DNA of 37,263 nt from Serpentinimonas sp. GTDB taxonomy: Bacteria > Pseudomonadota > Gammaproteobacteria > Burkholderiales > Burkholderiaceae_C. This document shows positions 1 to 9,590 of the stretch, piece by piece. The notes under the pieces are model-generated. The model saw nothing but the letters and a program-made list of their open reading frames with translations, did no database searches and was not told where the DNA came from. A program made the position numbers and the translations under genes. Position 1 is the first letter of the stretch; the number at the start of each line of letters is the position of its first letter. The stretch is taken from NCBI GenBank assembly GCA_025458665.1, contig JALOSG010000002.1, positions 1-37,263 of the forward strand, read 5' to 3'.

Positions 1-463
1 CAACCGGCTGGTGTATGCACGCATGTTTTTGCGCTCCATGCAGCCCAAAGCCGTGGCCAAGTGGCGCCAGTTTCCGGGGTTGTTCGATCTGGATGCTGTA
101 TTGAATGCCCGCACTCTGTTCGACTTTGACAATGCGTTCACCGCGCCCCTGCACGGTTTCCGGGACACGCCACATTACTGGGAAGCCGCATCGGCCAAGC
201 CGCGCCTACAGAGCATCCGGGTACCGGCGCTGGTGCTCAATGCGCAGAACGATCCTTTTGTGCCCGTTGCCAGCCTGCCCCGACCTGGCGAGTGGGCAGG
301 TGGCCCCGTGGTGCTGCAGCAACCCGCACACGGTGGCCATGCGGGATTTGTGGCGGCGCGCCATGCACGGGATGTGCGCGGTCATGTCATGGCCATGCCC
401 GACCATGTGGCGAGCTGGCTGGCGGCGGCCGCGGGACTGCCTGCCCTGCGGGAGTCTTGCTGA
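1..463 (+). CDS. YheT-like alpha/beta hydrolase, C-terminal part (5' end lies outside the window)
   Basis: The 11..463 ORF has the late alpha/beta hydrolase pattern: 'VPALVLNAQNDPFVP' (acid loop) and 'HGGHAGF' (catalytic His). The frame probably continues upstream of the window. Confidence 0.75.
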   Translation, partial: NRLVYARMFLRSMQPKAVAKWRQFPGLFDLDAVLNARTLFDFDNAFTAPLHGFRDTPHYWEAASAKPRLQSIRVPALVLNAQNDPFVPVASLPRPGEWAGGPVVLQQPAHGGHAGFVAARHARDVRGHVMAMPDHVASWLAAAAGLPALRESC

Positions 464-465
464 AC

Positions 466-1029
466 ATGGACGACATCGTCAAAGCCGCCATGGCCAAGTG
501 GCCCCATGTGCCGCACTGCACCGGATGGCTGGGGCTGGATGCACGCGGCCAGTGGTTCATGCGTGACGATGCCACGCAGGCGGCCGGGCCTTTCGTGGGG
601 CCCGCATCCAGCGTGCGCAGCAAGGGCTCCTGGTTGCGGCATGACAAACTGATCGAATTCATACAGCGCAACTACGCCCCCGACGCGCACGGCTGCTGGT
701 ACTTTCAGAACGGGCCGCAGCGTGTGTATGTGGAGCTGGAGGCGGCACCCTGGATCTGGCGTTTGCCGCTGGAGGCGGAATCGGGGGTGCTGGTAAGCCA
801 TACGGGTCGTGTGGCGAACTACCTGGACAGCCTCGTGGACGAACAGGGACGGCTTTTTGTGCACACAGACCAGGGCCTGGGGTTGGTCCATACGCAAGAC
901 ATGCATGCTGCTGCCGATCGGGTGGCAGAGGGCCAGTGGGTACCCGAGGAGGTGCTGGCCGCTGACCTGCCCGCCCGTTTTGGTTTTGTACTGAGCCCGG
1001 CTGCGCACCCCAGTTGCCGCCGGCCATGA
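466..1029 (+). CDS. Conserved hypothetical protein (DUF2946-like by memory)
   Basis: ATG at 466 just after the upstream TGA; 'MDDIVKAAMAKWPHVPHCTGWLGLDARGQWFMRDD...'. Start chosen inside the 292..1029 ORF. Confidence 0.7.
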   Translation: MDDIVKAAMAKWPHVPHCTGWLGLDARGQWFMRDDATQAAGPFVGPASSVRSKGSWLRHDKLIEFIQRNYAPDAHGCWYFQNGPQRVYVELEAAPWIWRLPLEAESGVLVSHTGRVANYLDSLVDEQGRLFVHTDQGLGLVHTQDMHAAADRVAEGQWVPEEVLAADLPARFGFVLSPAAHPSCRRP

Positions 1030-1053
1030 AAAAAGCCGGCACCAGGCCGGCTT
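1028..1053 (-). terminator. Rho-independent terminator for the minus-strand cytochrome gene
   Basis: AAGCCGGC(accag)GCCGGCTT hairpin (1033-1040/1046-1053) preceded on the + strand by AAAAAA, so hairpin then T-run when read on the minus strand. Confidence 0.75.
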
Positions 1054-1076
1054 GAGCGCCACCGCCGTAGGGCGGT

Positions 1077-1589
1077 TTATTCCGCCGGGGCTGCTTCGGG
1101 AACCGCGGGCTCTTCCAGAGTACCGCCAGCGGAGTTCACGAGGTAGACCATAGCGCGCGCCAGTTCGATGTCGTTGAACGCGCCACCGGCCTGCGCACCC
1201 ATGGCGCCCTTGCCGTTGATGACCGAAGCCAGCAGGGAATCGTAGCCTGCGGACAGACGGGGACGCCAGTCGTTCGCGTCGCCAAACTTGGGAGCGCCCA
1301 CCAGACCCGCCGCATGGCAGGCCAGACACTGGGCGTTGTACACCGCCTCGCCCGACTGGAGCGGGCGGTTGGCGTCGCGCAGCTCCACCGAGCCCACGCG
1401 CTGAATGCGTTGTGCCGTGGCCAGTTCAAGGTCGACAGCACCCGCGGCGGGCATCTCGTCTTTGGTCACCACCAGCACGAGACCAAAAATGACAAACACC
1501 GGGACGACGAAAGAGAAGAAAGAGGTCCAGAGCAATTGGCTCGGGGTCTTGATAGGGCCGGTGTGGGAATCGTGCGAATCGTCGCTCAT
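1077..1589 (-). CDS. c-type cytochrome (cytochrome c5-like), membrane anchored
   Basis: N-terminal TM segment 'LLWTSFFSFVVPVFVIFGLVLVV'; haem motif CLACH ('YNAQCLACHAAG'); distal Met region 'GKGAMGAQAGG'. Confidence 0.85.
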   Translation of the reverse strand: MSDDSHDSHTGPIKTPSQLLWTSFFSFVVPVFVIFGLVLVVTKDEMPAAGAVDLELATAQRIQRVGSVELRDANRPLQSGEAVYNAQCLACHAAGLVGAPKFGDANDWRPRLSAGYDSLLASVINGKGAMGAQAGGAFNDIELARAMVYLVNSAGGTLEEPAVPEAAPAE

Positions 1590-1747
1590 GGTGTCCTCTG
1601 AGGGGGGTCGGTCCGGGTTGCCGCAGTGCACCGTGGGTGCGCCAGAATCAGCCGCTCATTATATCCAAGCAGGGCTAAGCCCCCGCGGCACCGCCATGCC
1701 GGCTGTTAGAATGGCTTGGCCGGTGCAACGCCGGCAAGTAGCCATGC

Positions 1748-1823
1748 GCGGCTGTAGCTCAGTGGATAGAGTATCGGCCTCCGAAGCCGAGGGTCGTGGG
1801 TTCGATCCCCGCCAGCCGCGCCA
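1748..1823 (+). tRNA. tRNA-Arg (anticodon CCG)
   Basis: Acceptor GCGGCTG/CAGCCGC, T8-A9 then GCTC D-stem, anticodon arm TCGGC-CTCCGAA-GCCGA, T-arm GTGGG-TTCGATC-CCCGC, encoded CCA end. Confidence 0.93.
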
Positions 1824-2016
1824 CCCCCGTGCGATCCAGACGCGTTTCCAACGTGACGGCGTCAGAGAGACGTGTCGGCTCAGTCTGAAGTGGACTGTGC
1901 AATGGCGCCGACGCATGTTGCTCCTGCTCTCGAGCCCACACACCTGTTCCCACTTTTTGCCTACCTGCAAGATGGCCGGCGCCGCCTTTCAGCCGTGGAA
2001 GCACAACCCATTGTGG

Positions 2017-2038
2017 TTATGGACTGAATGTTCCATAA
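2017..2038. promoter_or_regulatory. Candidate TetR operator: perfect inverted repeat TTATGGA-N8-TCCATAA
   Basis: 7-bp perfect arms at 2017-2023 and 2032-2038, immediately upstream of the TetR-family ATG at 2045. Confidence 0.5.
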
Positions 2039-2044
2039 TTGGAT

Positions 2045-2632
2045 ATGGCCAGACCCATCGAATTCAACCGGGACAAGGCGCTCGACCGGGCGCTACTTCT
2101 GTTTTGGGCCAAGGGCTACCAGGCCACCTCGTTGCAGGATTTGCTCAGTGCTCTGGGAATCAGCCGCAGCAGCCTGTACGCCGCCTTTGGCGACAAGCGG
2201 GCACTGTTCCTGGAGTGTCTGGATCTTTTCGCGCAACGCACCCAGCACGTTTTGCTGAAAGCTGGGCAGGAAATGCCCGCGCTGGATGCACTGCAATTCT
2301 TCTTTGAGCGTCATCTCACCGGGCCTGCGCGCGGCAAAGCCAGCCTGGGTTGTCTGCTGGTCAGTACGGTACTGGAAATGGCCGGGGTGGATGACGCCCT
2401 GGCCGATCGCGCCAGCAGGCATCTGGCAGATGTCCAGGACCTGTTCGAACAGTTCCTCCTGCGGGCCGGCTGCCGACCGCATCAAGCCGCAGAGCTTGCG
2501 GGCATGCTGATGCTATTGAACGAAGGGGTGCGCGTCGCAAGCCGCCGCCGCCTGGTCAACGACGAGCAACTCGGGCCCATCGCCACCACCTTTCGCCTGC
2601 TGCGCCATGAACTTGGGCAACCCACGCAGTGA
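2045..2632 (+). CDS. TetR/AcrR family transcriptional regulator
   Basis: N-terminal HTH 'ARPIEFNRDKALDRALLLFWAKGYQATSLQDLLSALGISRSSLYAAFGDKRALF'. The ORF-track start at 2039 is a TTG; ATG 2045 preferred. Confidence 0.9.
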   Translation: MARPIEFNRDKALDRALLLFWAKGYQATSLQDLLSALGISRSSLYAAFGDKRALFLECLDLFAQRTQHVLLKAGQEMPALDALQFFFERHLTGPARGKASLGCLLVSTVLEMAGVDDALADRASRHLADVQDLFEQFLLRAGCRPHQAAELAGMLMLLNEGVRVASRRRLVNDEQLGPIATTFRLLRHELGQPTQ

Positions 2633-2669
2633 ACGGGCCAGGGCACGCTTCATCCACACCGTGAACACC

Positions 2670-3575
2670 ATGCACAACCCTATCCCTTTTCTGCGCACGC
2701 CAGACGCCGCCTTTGCTGACCTTCCGGGCTACCCGTGGGCTCCGTGCTTCGTGGACAGTCTGCCCAGCCTGGACGGCCTGCGCATGCACTATCTCGATCA
2801 GGGTCCGAAGAATGCGCCGGTCACCTGGCTGTGTCTGCACGGCAACCCCGCATGGAGCTACCTGTACCGCCTCATGATTCCCGAGTTTCTTGCCGCAGGT
2901 CACCGTGTGGTGGCACCCGACATGCCAGGCTTCGGGAAAAGCGACAAGCCCCTGCACGATGCGCAGCACAGCTTCACCTGGCATCGTCAGTTGCTGCTTG
3001 AACTGGTGGAGCATCTGGACCTGCGAGATATCCGCCTGGTGGTTCAGGACTGGGGCGGTCTGCTCGGTCTGACGCTGCCCATGGAGGCCGCAGCCCGCTA
3101 CAGCGCCCTGCTGGTGATGAACACCTACCTCGCCACTGGTGAGGCACCACTGCCCGAAGGCTTTGTGCAATGGCGAACCATGTGCCGCACCAAGCCAGAC
3201 TTCTCGATCGGCCGGCTGTTTGGCCGGGGAAACCCGCAGATGACCGCAGCAGAATGTGCCGCCTACGATGCCCCTTTCCCGTCGGCAGAGTACCGCGCCG
3301 CCACCCGCGCGTTTCCCGAGATGGTTCCCGCAGACAGCCATGCGGACGGTGCCGAACTGTCGCGCCGTGCCCGGGAGTTCTGGGCCCATGCGTGGAGCGG
3401 TCGTTCGATGATGGCTGTGGGTGCCCAGGACCCTGTGTTCCATCCCGCGTTGATGGAGGTGCTGCGAAGCTCGATCCGGGGCTGCCCTCCGCCGATGGTG
3501 ATCGGTGAGGGCGGGCACTTTGTCCAGGAGCACGGGCGCGCCATCGCTGCGGAGGCAGTGCGCCTGTTGGCTTAG
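2670..3575 (+). CDS. Haloalkane dehalogenase (DhlA-like, HLD-I type)
   Basis: Close to remembered DhlA pattern: 'MIPEFLAAGHRVVAPDMPGFGKSDKP', nucleophile elbow 'VVQDWGG', 'VGAQDPVF' acid, 'GEGGHFVQEHG' catalytic His. Confidence 0.85.
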   Translation: MHNPIPFLRTPDAAFADLPGYPWAPCFVDSLPSLDGLRMHYLDQGPKNAPVTWLCLHGNPAWSYLYRLMIPEFLAAGHRVVAPDMPGFGKSDKPLHDAQHSFTWHRQLLLELVEHLDLRDIRLVVQDWGGLLGLTLPMEAAARYSALLVMNTYLATGEAPLPEGFVQWRTMCRTKPDFSIGRLFGRGNPQMTAAECAAYDAPFPSAEYRAATRAFPEMVPADSHADGAELSRRAREFWAHAWSGRSMMAVGAQDPVFHPALMEVLRSSIRGCPPPMVIGEGGHFVQEHGRAIAAEAVRLLA

Positions 3576-3586
3576 GCAATGCCCCT

Positions 3587-3610
3587 GTGCCGCGCGGCGG
3601 CCTGCGGCAC
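3587..3610. terminator. Possible hairpin in the convergent intergenic region
   Basis: GTGCCGC...GCGGCAC, 7-bp stem with 10-nt loop, no clear U-tract, between convergent genes. Confidence 0.3.
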
Positions 3611-3709
3611 TTCCCAGCGCACCGGTGACTGAAGCGGTGCAGAAAGTGCCCGCTGCGACCACAGGCCGCACCTGAAAAAGCCGAACTGCCACGCAGCGAT
3701 CCCCCAGGT

Positions 3710-6700
3710 TCAACGAGGTGCGTACTTCAGACCAGGGTCCTGGGCCCCTGGCCCGTTGGTCTTGTGCCGCCGAAGAAGTGTGCGGGCGAGCCAGCCCTCC
3801 AGATCATCGACCAATGCGTAGGCGACCGGTACCACCAGCAGCGACAACACCGTGCTGGTGATCAACCCCCCGATCACCGCAATAGCCATGGGCGATCTGA
3901 AGCTCGGATCGGCCCCCACACCGAGGGCAATAGGCAGCATGCCTGCACCCATGGCCAGGCTGGTCATGATGATGGGGCGGGCCCGCTTGCGGCACGCATC
4001 CATGAGGGCTTCATGGCGGTCCAGACCCATGCGGCGGGCGATGATGACGTAGTCCACCAGCAAGATGGAATTCTTCGTCGCGATGCCAATGAGCATGATC
4101 AGGCCAATCATGGCGGGCATGGACAGTGCCTTGCCCGTGATGAGCAGTGCCACGAAGGCGCCAGGGATGGACAGAAACAGTGCAGTGAGGATGGTGCCGG
4201 GTTGAAAGAAGTCCTTGAAGAGCAGCACCAGCACCACGTAAATGCAGAGCACACCGGTCAGCATGGCCAGCCCGAAGCTGGCAAACAGTTCCGCCATCAC
4301 CTCCGCATCGCCCAGGTTGGTCCGGGTCACGCCGGCCGGGAGATTCTGCAGTGCGGGCAGCTGATCCACCTTGGCCTGAACATCTCCCAGCGCCTGGTTG
4401 TTCAGCTCGATGGTGAAGTTCACGTTGCGCAGCCGGTTGAATCGATCGATCTGTGCAGGTCCGCTGGCGATGCTGAGCTCGGCCACCTGTCCGAGCATGA
4501 CAGGGCCGCGTGCGCCGGGAACCCAAAGGCGCTCAATGAGTGCGACGTCGGTACGGGCATCGGCAGGCAGCCGGACCACAATGGGTACCTGCCGCTGACT
4601 CAGGTTGAGCTTGGCCAGGCTCTGGTCGAAATCACCGGCGGTGGCAATGCGCAGAGTCTCTGCAATGGCCGCAGACGTGACCCCCAGATCGGCCGCCCGC
4701 GCAAAGTCGGGCTTCACAACCAGCTCGGGTCGGATCAATGCCGCCGAAGAGGTGATATTGCCCAGCCCGGGAATCGTTCGCAGGTCCACCTCCAGCGCCC
4801 GCGCTGCCTCCAGCAAGACCTGGGTGTCGTCGCCAGACAAACTCAGTTGCAGCAGGCTGCCGCCCGCGCCAGCGAGACCCACCTGGATGCGAACTCCCGG
4901 CAGGGAGGCCAGCATGTCGCGCAGTTCGGTATCGATCTGCTGCAGGCTGATGGCCCTGTCGCTGCGGTGCGAGGTTTGAATGGTCAGCGTGGCCAGGCGG
5001 GGTTCGGCAGAGGAGCCACCGCCTGCGAATGGATCGGAACCGGCAGAGCCGCCGCCGATGGCCGTGTACACCGAGCGCACCTCCGGGTGGGAGGACACCA
5101 CGGCGCGGGCTGCCTCGGCCGTATCGAGCGCCTCCTGGAATCTGGAGCCGGGGGGCAGTTCCAGCTTGACCTGGGTCTGGCCGGTGTCTTCCGGCGGAAT
5201 GAAGCCGGTGGGCAGCAGGCCTGCCACCGCAATGCCGCCCACAAACAGGGCCAGAGAGGCCAGTACCGTGAGCAAGCGGTGCTTCAGGCACTGGGCCACC
5301 CAGCGCATGTATGCCTGCATCAGACGACCGTCGGGTCTGTGCTCCGGGTCGGCGTCAGGGCCCCCAGAACCAGCCGCCGACACCGATACCCAGGGCTTGA
5401 GCATGTAGGCCGCCATCATGGGCGTGAGCACACGGGCCACCACCAGCGAAGCAAGCACTGCCAGCGCCGCCGTCCAGCCAAACTGGACGAAGAACTTGCC
5501 AGCGATCCCGCTCATGAAGGCGGTGGGCAGGAACACCGCCACCAGGGTGAAGGTGGTGGCAATCACCGCAAGCCCAATCTCGTCGGCCGCCTCCATGGCA
5601 GCCTGGTAGGGACTCTTGCCCATGCGCAGGTGGCGCACAATGTTCTCGATCTCCACGATCGCGTCGTCCACCAGAATGCCTACCACCAGGGACAGCGCGA
5701 GCAGCGTCACCGTGTTGAGCGTGAAGCCTAAGTAGTGCATGCCAATGAAGGCGGGTATCACCGACAGGGGCAACGCGGTGGCTGCAATGAACGTGGCGCG
5801 CCAGTCCCTCAGAAACAGCCAGACCACCAGCACCGCGAGGATGGCGCCTTCATACAGCAGCCACATGGAGCCCCGGTAGTTTTCTCGCACCGGATTGACA
5901 AAGTTGAAGGCCTCGGTGATTTCAAGATCGGGGTGCTCGACCTTGAGCCGCTCCAGCGCCGTTCCCACACCATCGGCCACATCGATCTCGCTCGCGCCCT
6001 TGCTGCGCGTGATCTCGAAGCCCACGACAGGCTTGCCGTCGAGGAGCGCTGTGGAACGGCGCTCGGCCACGGTATCGGTGACGGTGGCAATCTGGTCCAG
6101 CCGGACCCGGCGGCCGTCGGCCAGGCTGATGTCCAGCCGGGCCAGTTCCTCGGCAGAGCTCAATGTGGCGAGCGTGCGGATGGATTGCTCGCTGCCGCCC
6201 ACTTCGGTCCGTCCGCCAGAGGCCTCCTGCTGAATGGCCTGGAGCTGGCGTGACACCTCGGAGGCCGTTGCGCCCAGCGCCGTCAAACGTATAGGGTCCA
6301 GTTCCACCCGGACTTCCCGCGCAACGCCACCCACCCGCGACACGGCGCCAACGCCCGGCACGGTGAGAAGCTGCCGGGTGATGGTGTTGTCGACGAACCA
6401 CGACAGCGCCTCTTCGTCCATGCGCGCAGATGCCACCGCGTACACGAGGATGGGGGACCCGGACAGAGACAGCTTGCTCACCACCGGATCGCGCAGGTCT
6501 GCCGGCAGATCACTTCGGATCTGGGACACCGCATTGCGCACGTCGTCCAGTGCCTCCTGGATGGGCTTCTCCAGCACGAACTCTGCCGTGATGGACACGA
6601 CGCCGTCCTGAATGGTCGAGGTCTGGTTCTTGAGCCCTTGCAGGGTGGCTATGGAGTTCTCGATTTTTCGGGCCACTTCGGTTTCGAGCTGCGGCGGCGC

Positions 6701-6868
6701 AGCGCCCGGCAGAGAGGCACTGACAGTGATCGTTGGAAGTTCGATGTCGGGGAAGCTCTGTACCTTCATGGCGTGGAAGGACATCAGCCCTGCCAGGGTG
6801 AGCATGATGAACAGCATCACCCCGGGTATCGGGTTGCGGATGGACCAGGAGGAAACGTTGACGGCCAT
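3710..6868 (-). CDS. RND efflux pump inner-membrane permease (HAE1/AcrB-like family)
   Basis: About 1050 aa; 'SIRNPIPGVMLFIMLTLAGLMSF', 'SFPDIELPTITVSASLPGAAPPQLETEV', 'GILVDDAIVEIENIVRHL', 'GIATKNSILLVDY', 'PIIMTSLAMGAGMLPIALG'. ATG at 6868 preferred over 6901. Confidence 0.95.
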   Translation of the reverse strand: MAVNVSSWSIRNPIPGVMLFIMLTLAGLMSFHAMKVQSFPDIELPTITVSASLPGAAPPQLETEVARKIENSIATLQGLKNQTSTIQDGVVSITAEFVLEKPIQEALDDVRNAVSQIRSDLPADLRDPVVSKLSLSGSPILVYAVASARMDEEALSWFVDNTITRQLLTVPGVGAVSRVGGVAREVRVELDPIRLTALGATASEVSRQLQAIQQEASGGRTEVGGSEQSIRTLATLSSAEELARLDISLADGRRVRLDQIATVTDTVAERRSTALLDGKPVVGFEITRSKGASEIDVADGVGTALERLKVEHPDLEITEAFNFVNPVRENYRGSMWLLYEGAILAVLVVWLFLRDWRATFIAATALPLSVIPAFIGMHYLGFTLNTVTLLALSLVVGILVDDAIVEIENIVRHLRMGKSPYQAAMEAADEIGLAVIATTFTLVAVFLPTAFMSGIAGKFFVQFGWTAALAVLASLVVARVLTPMMAAYMLKPWVSVSAAGSGGPDADPEHRPDGRLMQAYMRWVAQCLKHRLLTVLASLALFVGGIAVAGLLPTGFIPPEDTGQTQVKLELPPGSRFQEALDTAEAARAVVSSHPEVRSVYTAIGGGSAGSDPFAGGGSSAEPRLATLTIQTSHRSDRAISLQQIDTELRDMLASLPGVRIQVGLAGAGGSLLQLSLSGDDTQVLLEAARALEVDLRTIPGLGNITSSAALIRPELVVKPDFARAADLGVTSAAIAETLRIATAGDFDQSLAKLNLSQRQVPIVVRLPADARTDVALIERLWVPGARGPVMLGQVAELSIASGPAQIDRFNRLRNVNFTIELNNQALGDVQAKVDQLPALQNLPAGVTRTNLGDAEVMAELFASFGLAMLTGVLCIYVVLVLLFKDFFQPGTILTALFLSIPGAFVALLITGKALSMPAMIGLIMLIGIATKNSILLVDYVIIARRMGLDRHEALMDACRKRARPIIMTSLAMGAGMLPIALGVGADPSFRSPMAIAVIGGLITSTVLSLLVVPVAYALVDDLEGWLARTLLRRHKTNGPGAQDPGLKYAPR

Positions 6869-6872
6869 ACCC

Positions 6873-8054
6873 TCAGCTCCCCAGCTTGACGAGGTCGCCA
6901 TCGGACAGGAAGGCGACGCTGCCTGCCACCACCCGCGCTTGCGGGCTCAGGCCCGAGAGCACCTCCACCCGGTCGCCGTTGCGCCGCCCTGTGGTTACCT
7001 TGGTCTGCGTCACCCGGTTATCGGCACCGACGGTGAACACGTAGGCAAATCCGTCCCGCAACAGCACCGCCGACTGGGGCAGGCTCAATGCGGTACGTTG
7101 GCCCAAGACAATCTCGCCCCGGGCGAACATGCCCGCTCTGGCTGGACTGCCCAGGGGTACATCCACATACACCACGGCCAGGCGGGTCTGGGGGTCCAGC
7201 GTGGGTGCCAGAGCCCGCACCTGGCCCACCACCGCGCTGGCCTCGGCACCTGCAATGGTGAGGCGCGCCGGCATGCCCGGACGGACGCGGGAGAGTTCCT
7301 CGGCAGTGACTTCGGCATGCCACTCCAGGCGTTCCTGACGGATCATCTGGAACAGCTCCTGGCCCTGCTGCGCCAGCGAGCCTACAGTCGCGCGCCGGGC
7401 GCTGATCACGCCATGGTCAGGCGCCAGTATCTGGGTGTGCTTGAGCCTGAGCTCGTCGGCCTGCACCCTGGCCCGGGCCGAATCCAGCCGGGCTCTGGCG
7501 GTTTGTTCGGCAGTCAGATACTGCTGCACCTGTTGGGTGGATAAGGCGCCACTGTCGGCCAGGCTGCGCGCACGGGCGGCGTTGAGACCGGCCTCTTCCA
7601 GTTGTGCCGCTGCCTCTGCGGCGGCGGCCACGGACTGGGCCAGCTCCGCCTCGATGGTGTCGCTGGCAATGCGCGCCAACAGCTGGCCCTTGCGTACCCG
7701 GTCCCCGACCTGGGCGGTGACCTCTGCAATTCTGTAGCCCCCCACTTCGGCCCCGATGATCACCTCTTGCCAGGCTTTGACACTGCCATTGGCCGCCACG
7801 CTGACTGGCCAGTCCTGTGCCTCCGGCGCAATGGCCTGGACCGTCAGACTTGGCCGGGGCGAGCCAGCCGGCGCAGCTTCTGACTGCGCCAGCCCCGAGC
7901 GGGCGAACAGCCCCAGCGCCGCGAGCAGCCCTACGGCCGCCGTCGCGGCGATCCACCAGCCTCGGTGGTGCCATCGGTCTGTGCGCCGATCGTCGGCGGT
8001 CTGGCTGTCATAGGCCACAAGGGAAGTTTTGGAGGAGGTTGGGTCTGGCTGCAT
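6873..8054 (-). CDS. RND efflux periplasmic adaptor (membrane fusion protein)
   Basis: Single N-terminal TM, 'EVGGYRIAEVTAQVGDRVRKGQLLARI' lipoyl-like half motif, coiled-coil region, 'LAPDHGVISARRATVGSLAQQGQELF'. Confidence 0.93.
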   Translation of the reverse strand: MQPDPTSSKTSLVAYDSQTADDRRTDRWHHRGWWIAATAAVGLLAALGLFARSGLAQSEAAPAGSPRPSLTVQAIAPEAQDWPVSVAANGSVKAWQEVIIGAEVGGYRIAEVTAQVGDRVRKGQLLARIASDTIEAELAQSVAAAAEAAAQLEEAGLNAARARSLADSGALSTQQVQQYLTAEQTARARLDSARARVQADELRLKHTQILAPDHGVISARRATVGSLAQQGQELFQMIRQERLEWHAEVTAEELSRVRPGMPARLTIAGAEASAVVGQVRALAPTLDPQTRLAVVYVDVPLGSPARAGMFARGEIVLGQRTALSLPQSAVLLRDGFAYVFTVGADNRVTQTKVTTGRRNGDRVEVLSGLSPQARVVAGSVAFLSDGDLVKLGS

Positions 8055-8087
8055 GGTGGGTATCGGCGTAGATGTCTGTGTGCGGGT

Positions 8088-9590
8088 TCAATCCTGCGGC
8101 GGTGCCTGGGACAGAGCGGTGGACTCGGGTGGGGATTCGGCGCTCCAGCCTCCCCCGACTGCCCGGTACAGGGCAATCCAGGCCAACACGCGATCGGTCT
8201 GGACGTCAATCAGGTTGGAGCGGGCGGAGAGGGCTGTTCGCCGCGCGTCTTCCAGGTCCAGCAAGCTGCCGGCGCCGGCCTCCGTCAAGCGACGCTGTGC
8301 GTTCAGGAAAGCGTCGAATCCCGCGACGGCCTTCTCGGCGTCGCTCTGCCGCCGGCTGGCTGCGTCCAGGTCGGTCAAAGCGTTCTCCACCTCTGCCACC
8401 GCATCGCGAACGCGCTGTATGTAGCGGCTTCTTGCCTCTTCGTAGCGACCGCGTGCCGCGTCGGCCGCAGCACTTCTGCGCTGACCGTCGAGCAAGGGAA
8501 TGCTGAGTGAAGGCCCGATGGACCAGCTGGTGCCTTCAAAAATCATCGCGCTCCCGTTGCCACCGGACGCGCGCGTACGGCCCACCGAGCCCAGCAGGCT
8601 GAGCTGCGGCCAGCGGTTGGCCTCGGCAACATCAATTTCCTGCCGCGCGGCCGCGGCCTGGCGCTCTGCGCTGCGCAAATCGGGACGCTGAGCCAGCCAG
8701 CGGGCCGGCACTTGCTCAACCTCGAAGTTGCGAGGGGCAGGCACTTCCTGCACGCCTTGTGAAAGCAGCACGCGCAGCTCTGGCTCAGTCAGTCCAGTCA
8801 GCGCCACCAGGCTCTTGACGAGCGACTCGCACACCGCTTGCTGAGCCACCAGGTTGGCGGCCGAACTGGCCGCGCTCGCGCGCACCAGAGCGGCGTTCGC
8901 TGGCGATTCCAGGCCCGCCGACACCTTGCGCTCGGTCAATGCGGCCGAGGTGGCCAGCGATCGGGCATCGTCCTGCAGCGTATCGGCCAGGCGCTGGCAG
9001 CTTCTGAAACGCACATAGTTCTGTGCAGTTTCCGCGGCCACGCTCACGCGGGCGTCGTGCCAGGATGCTTCGCTGGCCTCCAGCTGGGCGAGTGCCGCCG
9101 ACCGGCCAGCCTTCAGGCCACCCCAGAGGTCCAGCTCCCAGGAGGCATCTACCGAGACGGACCCGGTGCTGGCGAGCGAACCAGTGCTTCCGCGCCCTCG
9201 CTGTAGCGCCACCCCGCCCTGCAGCTGGGGTTGGGCAGAGGCGCCAGTGGACACCGATTCGGCGCGCGCCTGTGCAATGCGCGCGGCGGCCTCCAGCACC
9301 GATCCATTGCGCGCCTGGGCGGTGACGATCAGCTGTGTCAGCGCGCTGTCGTTGAACTGCGCCCACCATTGGCCCAAGCCTTCTTCCTTTCCGCCATGGG
9401 CCTGTACCTCGCTGTCCATCACCGGGACAGGGGCGTACCACCGGGACGGTAGGTCCCCAGCTGACTGCAACGGCGCTGGCGGTGTGGCGCACGCAGCCAG
9501 TGCCAGTGCCAGGCATGCGGCAGACAGGCGCCGAGGGCTTGGCCGGTACTGTCCAGCGTGGTGGACGTCAGGTCTTTCGGGCAGAGTCAT
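8088..9590 (-). CDS. Outer-membrane efflux lipoprotein/channel (OMF, NodT-like)
   Basis: N-terminal lipobox-like 'LALALAACATPP'; 'SWELDLWGGLKAGRSAALAQLEAS', 'RPDLRSAERQAAAARQEIDVAEANRWPQLSLLGSVG'. Confidence 0.92.
   Translation of the reverse strand: MTLPERPDVHHAGQYRPSPRRLSAACLALALAACATPPAPLQSAGDLPSRWYAPVPVMDSEVQAHGGKEEGLGQWWAQFNDSALTQLIVTAQARNGSVLEAAARIAQARAESVSTGASAQPQLQGGVALQRGRGSTGSLASTGSVSVDASWELDLWGGLKAGRSAALAQLEASEASWHDARVSVAAETAQNYVRFRSCQRLADTLQDDARSLATSAALTERKVSAGLESPANAALVRASAASSAANLVAQQAVCESLVKSLVALTGLTEPELRVLLSQGVQEVPAPRNFEVEQVPARWLAQRPDLRSAERQAAAARQEIDVAEANRWPQLSLLGSVGRTRASGGNGSAMIFEGTSWSIGPSLSIPLLDGQRRSAAADAARGRYEEARSRYIQRVRDAVAEVENALTDLDAASRRQSDAEKAVAGFDAFLNAQRRLTEAGAGSLLDLEDARRTALSARSNLIDVQTDRVLAWIALYRAVGGGWSAESPPESTALSQAPPQD

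Noticed and set aside
1748-1823. tRNA gene as a possible integration site of a genomic island
   Set aside because: No integrase and no repeat of the tRNA 3' end noticed in the window; downstream genes look chromosomal.
3764-5731. 655-aa plus-strand ORF antisense to the RND permease
   Set aside because: His/Gln/Arg-rich composition without family signatures; typical antisense open frame in high-GC DNA over a clearly coding gene.
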